A stretch of DNA of 45,117 nucleotides from Vineibacter terrae (GTDB lineage: Bacteria > Pseudomonadota > Alphaproteobacteria > Reyranellales > Reyranellaceae), in NCBI RefSeq assembly GCF_008039615.1, contig NZ_VDUZ01000069.1, forward strand, positions 1 to 45,117, read 5' to 3'. The translations under genes and the position numbers were made by a program. The notes beneath the pieces are model-generated. The model saw only the letters and a program-made list of their open reading frames with translations. It did not search any database and had not been told where the DNA came from. Every line of letters starts with the position of its first letter. Position 1 is the first letter of the stretch. Positions 8,841 to 16,690 of this stretch are shown in pieces.

Positions 8841-9467
8841 TCATGCCTCGAAGGTCAACCCGACGCGGGCGAGCGCCGACATCACCGGGGCAGGCACCGC
8901 ATCCGGCATGAAAGCGAGCGCCCACAGGTCATAATCCACGGCGCGCCTGGTATGGACCTCGACAAAGCCGGCGTTGAGCAGCATCCGGCCCAACCGCTCG
9001 GCCGTGAACCCGGTATGATGGCGCATGCTCTCGCCGCCACGTGCGATCGATGCGCTGTGGCCGTAGAGCATGTCGAGCGCCGTGATCGGTCCGGCCGGCG
9101 ACAGGTAGGCTGTCTGCTCCAGCCCGTCGCGCAGCACGAGCTCGGCGACGGCTTCGATGTCCGGGCAGCGGATCAGCGCAAAGCCGTCTCTCTTCAGGAT
9201 CCTGAAGAATTCCGCGAAGGCCTGCGGCACCTCATGTGCATGAAGATGCTCGACATTGTGCGACGACCAGAGCGCATCGAAGGCACCGGTTTCCACCACC
9301 GCGGACATGTCGTGGATCGAGCAGACGATATCGGGATGCACCCGCATGTCGATATCCAGCCGTGTCTCGATCCAGCCCGCGCTTCGGAAGATGGCATGAA
9401 GCTTGCCGGGCGCGTCGGTGCCGCAGCCGGCGTGCAGGACGCTGCGAGCGGGCATGAGGTGATTCAT
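8841..9467 (-). CDS. Class I SAM-dependent methyltransferase
   Basis: A 208-residue protein. Motif I is VLHAGCGTD near the N-terminus, followed by an acidic LDID strand (motif II), and DALWSSHNVEHLHAHEV, the typical post-motif region of Methyltransf_11/UbiE-like enzymes. A late ALIRCPDIEAVAEL strand-helix follows. The family transfers a methyl group from S-adenosylmethionine; in this setting a sugar or lipid-linked glycan is a likely acceptor, by inference. ATG 9467 is preferred because AGGGA lies 8 bases upstream; ATG 9473 would be too close to it. It leads a two-gene operon with the GT2 gene and is transcribed divergently from the type I exporter. Confidence 0.85.
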   Translation of the reverse strand: MNHLMPARSVLHAGCGTDAPGKLHAIFRSAGWIETRLDIDMRVHPDIVCSIHDMSAVVETGAFDALWSSHNVEHLHAHEVPQAFAEFFRILKRDGFALIRCPDIEAVAELVLRDGLEQTAYLSPAGPITALDMLYGHSASIARGGESMRHHTGFTAERLGRMLLNAGFVEVHTRRAVDYDLWALAFMPDAVPAPVMSALARVGLTFEA

Positions 9468-9838
9468 GGTCATCGTCCCTACCGGCCGCGCGGACGCTGG
9501 AACGTCACGCTCCTGGACAGCGCACCGGCGCATGTCGAACGATCATCAAATGGACTCAAGCCTGTCGTCATGCGCGTGCCACTCTGTCGCGAAATGTCGC
9601 GGAAATCGAACCATGATCGCTGATTGCAGCGCAACCATGCGGCTTTTATAGTATACTTCAATTCACCCATACGTCTCATCTGCAGTATGGGTAATAACAG
9701 GGAATTAATTTACTTCTCCATGTAGACACCAAACTAATTTCACAGAGCGGCAGCAAATCAACGCATCAACGTGCAGCAGGCCGCCACAAGAATTTCGGCT
9801 ATCGGCTGAGCTGTCTTTCCTGAATTAGGAAGCCCTGA
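9468..9838. other. Divergent promoter region between methyltransferase and type I exporter
   Basis: About 370 bases without a supported gene, AT-rich from about 9640 to 9760. It must hold the start sites of two divergent transcription units. One plus-strand sigma-70-like promoter is listed separately at 9624-9652. No clear operator palindrome was found. Confidence 0.45.
9624..9652 (+). promoter_or_regulatory. Candidate sigma-70 promoter for the type I exporter operon
   Basis: TTGCAG (9624-9629) and TATAGT (9647-9652) are separated by exactly 17 bases. Both resemble consensus -35 and -10 boxes. The site is about 190 bases upstream of the ABC transporter ATG, leaving a long leader. No experimental support can be read from the sequence. 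Confidence 0.35.
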
Positions 9839-11566
9839 ATGCTGGATCACAAGCACAACCTGCTCTGGCTCGAATCCAGGCCGTACCGTGCGGCCTTTGT
9901 CTCTCTTCTGGTGTTCAGCTTCATCATCAGCCTGACCAGCCTCACGCCGACGCTCTTCATGTTGCAGATTTACGAACGTGTGATGCACAGCCGCAATGAG
10001 GCGACGTTGCTGGCCCTGGTCATCATCGTGATCGGCTTGCTGGCCATGTGGACCCTGATGGAGGCCGTCCGTACCACTGTGCTGCGGCGTCTGGCCGTAT
10101 CGTTGCACAACGGTGTCAGCAAGAAGATTTTCGATGCCATCAACCGCCGGAGCGAAAAATTCAGCTCCGTTGCCCGCAACACGATGCTGCAGGACATCAA
10201 CGTGATGCGTGACTTCGTGGGCGGCAACCTCCTCGTCCAGCTCCTCGATCTCTGCTTCGCGCCCCTGTTTGTTGCCGTGGCGTTTTTGTTCCATCCGCTC
10301 CTGGGCGTGGCGCTGCTCGTCCTGGTCATCGTCATCGTGTCCCTGACCGTGGCGCACCAGTGGCTCGTGCGCACCTCCATCCAACGGGCGCAGCTGAGCG
10401 GCGCCCATGCAACAGATCTGGGACGCTCGATCATCGCCAACGCCGAGACGATCCGCGTCATGGGCATGCTGCCGGCGCTGGTGTCGCGCTGGCACCGCAA
10501 GCAGACCGAGATACTGGGATGGCAGTCCTCGGGCTGGGTGCGCGCCGAGCTGATCGTGGACATCCTTCGCTTCATCCGCCACGCGCAAAGTCCCGTGATG
10601 ATGACGGCCGGCGTGCTGCTGTTCCTGGAGCAGCAGGCCGGTGGCGGCGTGATCCTCGCCGCGTCCGTCCTTTCGTCGCGCGCCATACAGCCGATCGACG
10701 GCGTCGTGTCGGGCTGGCGGTCATTCTGGACCATGCGCCTGGCCGCCAACCGTATCGACATGCTGCTGCAGGAGGCCGCCAAGGACGATGGCGAACGTTT
10801 TTCGCTGCCGCGGCCGGCTGGCCCGCTGATCGTCTCGCGCGCTTCCGTTGTCGCACCCAACCGCGACTCCCTGATCCTGAATGATGTTTCCTTCACCGCC
10901 GAGCGCAGCCGGGTGGTCGGCATCGTGGGGTCGAGCGGCGCCGGAAAATCGACGCTGGCCAAGCTTCTCGTCGGCATCTGGCGTCCATGGCGCGGCGCCG
11001 TCACGCTGGACGGCCACGATCTCGCGCACTGGGACCAGGACGATCTCGGCCGCCATCTCGGTTATGTGCCGCAGGATGTCGAGCTGCTGGCCGGGACGGT
11101 TGCGGAGAATATCGGCCGCTTCCAGGACAGCGGCGGCCTCGACCACGAGGCGGTGCTCGAGGCCGTCGAGCTGGCGGGCATCCAGGACGTGATTCGCGGG
11201 CTGCCGGATGGCCTCAACACACGGCTCGGGCCGGATGGCCATGTGCTTTCGGGCGGCCAGCGCCAACGCATCGCGCTGGCGCGCGCGGCGTATGGCAACC
11301 CCAGCCTGCTGGTGCTCGACGAGCCGAACTCGAACCTGGACGCGATCGGAGAGGAAAACCTCGCCAAGACGATGGCGCGCCTGCGGGACCGGGGCGCGAT
11401 CGTCATCATCGTCACGCATCGCATGAACATGATCAACTACTGTGACGATGTGCTGGTGATGCAGTCCGGAACGGTCCACGCCTTCGGCGCCCGCGACCAG
11501 ATCGTGGCGCGCCTGGCGAACAACCGCACGCCGCAGAAGCTCTCGCTTGTCCGCGCCGGCACATGA
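9839..11566 (+). CDS. Type I secretion permease/ATPase, PrtD-type ABC transporter
   Basis: A 575-residue half-transporter. The membrane domain occupies about residues 15-300, with hydrophobic segments near 19-40, 56-72, 133-172 and 250-275. The ATPase domain has Walker A GSSGAGKST (364-372), Q-loop YVPQD (409-413), signature LSGGQ (470-474), Walker B LLVLDE (490-495) and switch His in THR (527). There is no N-terminal C39 peptidase or C39-like domain, placing it with the PrtD/RsaD group that exports RTX proteases and S-layer proteins. It energises export of RTX substrates across both membranes with an HlyD adaptor and a TolC-type channel. AGGA lies about 8 bases before the ATG. The adaptor gene follows after 31 bases. 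The two RTX proteins in this window are the natural substrates. Confidence 0.93.
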   Translation: MLDHKHNLLWLESRPYRAAFVSLLVFSFIISLTSLTPTLFMLQIYERVMHSRNEATLLALVIIVIGLLAMWTLMEAVRTTVLRRLAVSLHNGVSKKIFDAINRRSEKFSSVARNTMLQDINVMRDFVGGNLLVQLLDLCFAPLFVAVAFLFHPLLGVALLVLVIVIVSLTVAHQWLVRTSIQRAQLSGAHATDLGRSIIANAETIRVMGMLPALVSRWHRKQTEILGWQSSGWVRAELIVDILRFIRHAQSPVMMTAGVLLFLEQQAGGGVILAASVLSSRAIQPIDGVVSGWRSFWTMRLAANRIDMLLQEAAKDDGERFSLPRPAGPLIVSRASVVAPNRDSLILNDVSFTAERSRVVGIVGSSGAGKSTLAKLLVGIWRPWRGAVTLDGHDLAHWDQDDLGRHLGYVPQDVELLAGTVAENIGRFQDSGGLDHEAVLEAVELAGIQDVIRGLPDGLNTRLGPDGHVLSGGQRQRIALARAAYGNPSLLVLDEPNSNLDAIGEENLAKTMARLRDRGAIVIIVTHRMNMINYCDDVLVMQSGTVHAFGARDQIVARLANNRTPQKLSLVRAGT

Positions 11567-11597
11567 GAGTCATGACGCCGATGACACGGAGGACACG

Positions 11598-12938
11598 ATG
11601 ACGGCAATTCCGCGCGTTGAGGTGGTGACAGACAGCCTCGCCCCGCTGCCCTCCGCGGACTGGCGTCGCGTGGTCCAACTCGGCTATGTGGCGGTCGTCG
11701 TCGGCTTCGGCATGTTCGTTGCCTGGGCTGCCACGGCACGCCTCGACGGCGCGGCCGTGGCGTCGGGCGTCGTCGCGGTCGAGTCCAACCGCAAGACAAT
11801 CCAGCATCTCGAAGGCGGCATCGTGCGGGAAATCCTGGTGCGCGATGGCGACATCGTGTCGAAAGGGCAGGTTCTGCTGCGGCTCGACCCGACACGGGTC
11901 GATGCCCAGGGCGAGACCTACCGGAACCAGCTGGCCGCGCTGCTGGCGCAGGAAACCCGGCTGCTGGCCGAACGCGACGGTGCAACCGCATTGTCCTTCC
12001 CAGTCGAGGTCGAGCAGCGGTCGACGCAGGTGGCCGTCGCGGCGGTCATCTTCGATCAACGGCGCCTGTTCGAAACGCGCCGGGACGTTTTGCAGCGCAA
12101 TCTCAATCTTGCGGAGTCCCAGATCGAGCAGATCCGCAAGGAATCGGAACAGAACACCAGCGACATGGCGACGGCACGCGCGACGCTGGAGAATGTCAAC
12201 AAGGAGCTGGGGCCGCTGCGCCAGCTCCTGCAGCGCAAGCTCGTGTCGGTGTCGCGGGTGATGCCCCTGGAACGGGAGAAGCTGCGCCTGGAAGGCGTCA
12301 TCGCCAACGGCACCCTGCAAACGCAAAAGCTCAAGGAACGGCTGGTGGAGGCGGAGCTGAAGCGCAACCAGGTCCTTGCCGACTACCGCCAGGAGGTGTC
12401 GACGCAGCTTCTCGATGTCCGCAAGCTGCTCAGCGACGTCCGCCAGCAGCTGATCGTGGCCGAGGACGCCCAGCGTCGCTTCGAGCTGAAGGCGCCGATC
12501 GCCGGCGCCGTGCAGCAGATGCGGATCTTCACCGTCGGGGGCGTCATCCGGCCGGGCGACCCGGTGCTCGACATCGTGCCGGCCAACGACATCCTGGTGA
12601 TCCAGGCCAAGCTGTCGCCGCTCGATGTCGACCGGGTCAGCCCGGGCCTGATGGCCGAGATCCGCTTTCCGTCGTTCCGGTACTTCGGCACCGATGTCGT
12701 GCGCGGCACGTTGCGCAGCGTGTCGCGGGACCGGCTGCTCGAGGACAACACCAACCGCGACCCCTATTTCGCCGCCGAGGTCACCGTCGATCGCGCCTCG
12801 CTCCCCGCCGAGTTCGGCAGCCGGCTCACCGCCGGCATCCCGGCCGACGTGATCATCCCGACGGAAGGCCGCACGCTCATGGTCTATCTGCTCGATCCGC
12901 TCTTCGAACGCTTCAACAAGAGCCTGCGAGAGCGCTAG
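11598..12938 (+). CDS. HlyD family type I secretion membrane-fusion protein
   Basis: A 446-residue adaptor. A short cytoplasmic N-terminus is followed by one membrane helix at about 28-46, then the lipoyl/barrel-sandwich start (SNRKTIQHLEGGIVREILVRDGD, about 64-86, interrupted by the hairpin). A long alpha-helical coiled coil spans about 95-290. The second half-motif is FELKAPIAGAVQQM, and a C-terminal beta-barrel ends in MVYLLDPLFE, typical of PrtE/HlyD adaptors. ATG 11598 is chosen over an in-frame ATG at 11547 because GGAGG (11588-11592) lies 5 bases upstream. It bridges the inner-membrane ABC exporter and an outer-membrane TolC-like channel, which is not encoded in this window. Confidence 0.93.
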   Translation: MTAIPRVEVVTDSLAPLPSADWRRVVQLGYVAVVVGFGMFVAWAATARLDGAAVASGVVAVESNRKTIQHLEGGIVREILVRDGDIVSKGQVLLRLDPTRVDAQGETYRNQLAALLAQETRLLAERDGATALSFPVEVEQRSTQVAVAAVIFDQRRLFETRRDVLQRNLNLAESQIEQIRKESEQNTSDMATARATLENVNKELGPLRQLLQRKLVSVSRVMPLEREKLRLEGVIANGTLQTQKLKERLVEAELKRNQVLADYRQEVSTQLLDVRKLLSDVRQQLIVAEDAQRRFELKAPIAGAVQQMRIFTVGGVIRPGDPVLDIVPANDILVIQAKLSPLDVDRVSPGLMAEIRFPSFRYFGTDVVRGTLRSVSRDRLLEDNTNRDPYFAAEVTVDRASLPAEFGSRLTAGIPADVIIPTEGRTLMVYLLDPLFERFNKSLRER

Positions 12939-12985
12939 CGGGTCGCCGCCTTGCCTCCTCAGCCGACAACGAGATCGATCCTTAC

Positions 12986-14314
12986 ATGACCCCAGACCTC
13001 GCCGTGCCCATCCGCCCTGTCGGAATCGCGTACCAGACGATCCGCATGTCCTGCATCGGCCGCGCCGAGCTGGACGATGTCATCGTCGCCTACATCAACG
13101 GCATCAAGGTCGGCGAGAACTACGTCGGCGGCGTGTTCAATGTCGGCGCCATCATCGAGTATCCGATCCAGTACCTGCCCCATGTCGACCTGCCCAGCGA
13201 CATCCGCTTCGCGCGCATGCGCGATGGCGTCGAGATCGCCAGCCCCTTCACGCTCAAGACGCAGGAGGATGCGATCGCCCTTGTCGGGCTGGGTGACGTG
13301 CGCATCGAGAGCCTGTCGATCGAGCACGGTGTCGTCCGCGGCGTCGCCATCAACCGCGTGAACGGGCTGCTGCGGCCGGAGATGTTCGCCAAGATCAACG
13401 GCGTCGTGCCGCGCGGCGTGGTGGTCGACCAGCATCGCCTGCTCGACGACGGCGGCGCCTCGTTCCAGTTTCACGTCCGGCTCGAGCCGCAGGACCTGAC
13501 GGAGAACGGCCTGGCCGTCGACGTCTATGTCGTCGGAAAGGATGGGCCGCTGTCGTCGATCGTCTACCGTCGCGCCGATCCCGACGATGGCCTGCGGCGA
13601 GTGATCCAGCTGGAGAGCCGGCTCGACCAGAACCAGCAGGCGACGGGCTACCAGATCCAGGCGCTCGACAACGAGATCACCGCCCGCATCGAACTGCTGC
13701 AGGATCGCATCGACGCCTTCATCGAGTACTCCGCGTCGCTGCTCTTCGACCGGGTCGCCGCAACCACCGTCGAGCAGGTCGACGGCGCGCCGGCGCTCGA
13801 CGGCGACAGGCAGCGAAAGATGCAGATGTTCCTCGACCTCGTGAAGTCCGGCGCCCGGATGCGGGGAACGGTCGCGCATGAGCGCGCCGATGCAGCAGCA
13901 CCGCATGTCGTGCCGCTGCGGTCCGGCGCCTTCTCCCATGGCTGGTATGACGTCGAAGTCGACGACGGGGAGGAGTACCGCTGGATGTCCAGCGAGGCGA
14001 TCGTCTTCAACCCCATGCCGGAGCGGAAGCTGGTCGAGGTCCAGATCGCCGTGTTCGGGATCTACGGTGCCGAGCTGCCGATGCTGAACTGCTTCTTCGA
14101 CGGCGTGCCGGCCAACATCCTGCGCGAGCGGTCCGCGACAGGCGGCCCTCTTCTGCTCAAGCTACAGGCGCCGAAGGACAAGGCGCCGCTCTCCTGCGAC
14201 ATGCTGCGCATCGAGAGCATGGTGAGCGCCTCGCCTGCAACCCTCGAAGGGCTCAGCGACCACCGGCTCCTGTCGATCGCGGTGTCGCAGATCGCGTTCT
14301 CCTACGCCGAGTGA
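12986..14314 (+). CDS. Uncharacterised protein with coiled coil and beta-rich C-terminal domain
   Basis: A 442-residue protein that I do not recognise. Residues 1-195 look beta-rich (TIRMSCIGRAELDDVIVAYING..). A predicted coiled coil covers about 204-247 (RVIQLESRLDQ.. ITARIELLQDRIDAF). The C-terminal part, about 312-442, resembles the end of the 23561-24604 product: GAFSHGWYDVEVDDGEEYRWM, a middle FDGV strand and a terminal DHRLLSIAVSQIAF. The shared pattern suggests a common beta-sandwich module. There is no signal peptide or membrane segment. The gene lies 47 bases after the HlyD gene on the same strand, so it may be cotranscribed with the exporter. The ribosome-binding sequence is weak. 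Confidence 0.7.
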   Translation: MTPDLAVPIRPVGIAYQTIRMSCIGRAELDDVIVAYINGIKVGENYVGGVFNVGAIIEYPIQYLPHVDLPSDIRFARMRDGVEIASPFTLKTQEDAIALVGLGDVRIESLSIEHGVVRGVAINRVNGLLRPEMFAKINGVVPRGVVVDQHRLLDDGGASFQFHVRLEPQDLTENGLAVDVYVVGKDGPLSSIVYRRADPDDGLRRVIQLESRLDQNQQATGYQIQALDNEITARIELLQDRIDAFIEYSASLLFDRVAATTVEQVDGAPALDGDRQRKMQMFLDLVKSGARMRGTVAHERADAAAPHVVPLRSGAFSHGWYDVEVDDGEEYRWMSSEAIVFNPMPERKLVEVQIAVFGIYGAELPMLNCFFDGVPANILRERSATGGPLLLKLQAPKDKAPLSCDMLRIESMVSASPATLEGLSDHRLLSIAVSQIAFSYAE

Positions 14315-14332
14315 CGCCGGCTGATCCCCACT

Positions 14333-14418
14333 GTCATCCCGAGCGCAGCGAGGGATTTCCCGCGAACAACGCACCGTGCGTCCTGTCGCGGGAGATCCCT
14401 CGCTGCGCTCGGGATGAC
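14333..14418. repeat. Long intergenic palindrome (REP-like element)
   Basis: Two 33-base arms (14333-14365 and 14386-14418) are complementary except for one G-T wobble position. The 20-base loop itself contains a small palindrome (acgcac/gtgcgt). Twenty-one bases of the right arm recur at 106-126. It lies between convergent genes (stop codons at 14314 and 14441), where the folded RNA could act as a two-way transcription barrier. No transposase is encoded, so it is too small to be an autonomous insertion sequence. Confidence 0.85.
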
Positions 14419-14440
14419 GGATCAGCAGAAAAAGGGGCGG

Positions 14441-16678
14441 CTATGCTTGCGCAGCGGCCACGGCCGGCCGCGGCCGCGCCAGGAATTCCGGCGCCGGCAC
14501 CAGGACCCTCGCTGCTCCCGGGAAAGCGGCTTCGCTGCCCGACTTCACGGCCACGAGGTGGAAAGCCTTGCGGATGTAGGTATCCTTGAACTGCGCATGC
14601 GTGCCGTGCTCGATGGCATCGGCGTAGGCGCGCAGCAAGGTCCGGGTGTATCGGGCGAAGTGCAGCTCGAACTGCCGCAGCAGCAGCGGATCGCGCAGGC
14701 GCCCGGCGAGATCGGCGAACCCCGCGCCCAGACGGGCGAACAGCGCCGGGAAGTCGGCGATCGTGCGGCTGTCCTCGCCGGCGATCGCCTGCACCGGTCC
14801 CACAGCCGACCCGAGCTGGTGGATATAGTTGCTGATGGAGTAGAACTCCGTGACGCTGTAGCGCTGCGGCTTGGCCTCGACGGCTTCATAGACCCGGCGC
14901 GCGAGGCCATTGGGCAGGAACGTGAGGCCGAACGTGCCGTAATGCGGGTCGGCGAGCACGTTGCCGATGGCGTCCTTGTTCGCCACGCCCAGGACCAGCA
15001 CGCCGTTCTCGCGCAGCATGGCGGCCATCCGCGCGATCATCGCGTCGGGATCCGACACGTGCTCGATCACCGAGTTGCAGATGATCACATCGAACTGCTG
15101 ATCCAGACCCTGGCGGCAGAGGTCGACATCGTAGAACGTCGCCTCCAGCCCGAGATTGCGCAGCGTGCGGCCGCACATGCCGCGGCGGGCGGCGTCCGGC
15201 TCGATGCCGTGCAGCTCGAAGCCGTTGCGGCCGAAGGGAATCAACACGCCACCGAAGCCGGCGCCGATATCCAGCACCTTTGCCTGTGTCGTCGGCACGC
15301 GGTGGCTGTCGGCCATCTGGAAGATGCGCTCGCCACGCCGGACGATCGACAGGTTGTACTCGAGCTGAGCCGCCGACACGGCGGGTATCTGCTTCTTCAG
15401 CTCGGCGAACGAACTGGCCGGCTGCCTGGCGGTCGTGATGAACGGCGCGAGCAGGCTTTGCACCACGTCCCGGTCCAGCGCGTATGACGCGGCAACACTG
15501 TCCACCAGCGCGTGCCGGCCGTCGCGCGTCCCAGGCCTCGCCGCAGGCTGCTTCGAGTCGCCCAGGACGCGATCGGCTTCGGCGACAGCGACGAACACAT
15601 GGTACAGGATGCTGGCAGGGACCGGGCCGGCCACGGGACGGCCACGCGCGTCGAGCTGATCGACCCATCCGGCGGCAAAGGGCTGGCCGAGATGGCAATC
15701 GCGCAGCGTCTCCAGGGCCGCTTCGGCTTCACGATCGGCGCCGCGGATGCCGGCTTCGGCCTGTGCGATCCAGGCCTTCGCCAGCTCTGTCTGCAGCCAG
15801 GAGCGCCGCGTGCCGCGGCGGATGCCGCCGCGGCGATCGCCTTCGTCGACCAGCAGCCGCAGCTTCGGATCCCGCCAGCGCAGCGTCGATTCGAAGACTT
15901 GCGAGGCCAGGTCGCTGCGGGGCATGCCGAACAGCGTCTCGTGCTGGCGCAGCAGCCACACCCATTCCGCCTGATGGCCGGGCTCGACGATCTGGCCCTG
16001 GTCCCCGGCCGCCGGCTGCCATGTGTGTTCGAAGTGTTCGCCCAGCGTGCGCGAGTGCGCGTCGAACAACCGTGTCCTGAACAGCGCCAGGACGCGATCG
16101 GCGCGGGCCCGGGCCTGCGGATGGTCGAGCGCCGCTTTCAGCGCCAGCATCGCCTCGAACCAGTGCATCTGCGGGTTCTGGCGGCGTGGCTCGCTTGGCG
16201 GCTGGCCTTCGATCAAGGTTCCGTCGGCGGCCGTCAGCGCGCGATCGACGAAATCCAGCGTGTCGTCAAGCACCGCCCGCACGCGCCCGTTGCCCGTGGC
16301 GCGCAACAGCCAGGCGCAGGCCAGGACCACGAAGGCATGGTCGTACGAATCACGCAGGTCGCTCGCGACGTCGCCGGCCGGCGTCATCGTGTGGATGAAG
16401 CCGGGACGACCGTCGGGCGCGTGCGCCGACTGCATCATCGCGTCGAATGCCCGCAGCGCGACGGCCTTGCCGTCGGGATACCAGCCGATCGCCGCGGCAT
16501 GGGCATAAACGTAGATCTGCCGTGCCTGCACCCTCAGACGCCGTGTCGCAGCCGGATCCGGCATGCCGGTGGCGGTGAGACGCTCGTGGAAGGCACCCGT
16601 CGCCTGATCCACACCGTGCTCGGCCCAGAACGGAAGCACGGTGGCGGTCAGCCAGCTCTTGAGTTCGCTTGCGATCAT
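14441..16678 (-). CDS. AGE-family sugar epimerase/isomerase fused to a SAM methyltransferase
   Basis: A 745-residue two-domain protein. Residues about 1-370 show the (alpha/alpha)6-barrel pattern of the N-acylglucosamine 2-epimerase family: RVQARQIYVYAHA, YDHAFVVLACAW, MHWFEAMLAL, EPGHQAEWVWLL, SWLQTELAKAW and YHVFVAVAEA. The His residues 172, 235 and 360 fall where the family's catalytic histidines lie. Residues about 440-745 are a class I methyltransferase with motif I VLDIGAGFG (468-476), acidic GIEPD and NSVIEHVSDPDAM. The family isomerises or epimerises free or phosphorylated sugars; the fused enzyme may make a methylated sugar for the surface glycan, by inference. The start has AGGTG about 7 bases upstream. 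It is the last gene of a four-gene minus operon, 12 bases after the glycosidase-like gene. Confidence 0.85.
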   Translation of the reverse strand: MIASELKSWLTATVLPFWAEHGVDQATGAFHERLTATGMPDPAATRRLRVQARQIYVYAHAAAIGWYPDGKAVALRAFDAMMQSAHAPDGRPGFIHTMTPAGDVASDLRDSYDHAFVVLACAWLLRATGNGRVRAVLDDTLDFVDRALTAADGTLIEGQPPSEPRRQNPQMHWFEAMLALKAALDHPQARARADRVLALFRTRLFDAHSRTLGEHFEHTWQPAAGDQGQIVEPGHQAEWVWLLRQHETLFGMPRSDLASQVFESTLRWRDPKLRLLVDEGDRRGGIRRGTRRSWLQTELAKAWIAQAEAGIRGADREAEAALETLRDCHLGQPFAAGWVDQLDARGRPVAGPVPASILYHVFVAVAEADRVLGDSKQPAARPGTRDGRHALVDSVAASYALDRDVVQSLLAPFITTARQPASSFAELKKQIPAVSAAQLEYNLSIVRRGERIFQMADSHRVPTTQAKVLDIGAGFGGVLIPFGRNGFELHGIEPDAARRGMCGRTLRNLGLEATFYDVDLCRQGLDQQFDVIICNSVIEHVSDPDAMIARMAAMLRENGVLVLGVANKDAIGNVLADPHYGTFGLTFLPNGLARRVYEAVEAKPQRYSVTEFYSISNYIHQLGSAVGPVQAIAGEDSRTIADFPALFARLGAGFADLAGRLRDPLLLRQFELHFARYTRTLLRAYADAIEHGTHAQFKDTYIRKAFHLVAVKSGSEAAFPGAARVLVPAPEFLARPRPAVAAAQA

Positions 16679-16690
16679 CGCGGCGCACCT

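Noticed and set aside
14333-14418. The long palindrome as an insertion sequence or attachment site
   Set aside because: Only 86 bases, with no transposase, no target duplication and no integrase nearby. A REP-like repeat fits better.
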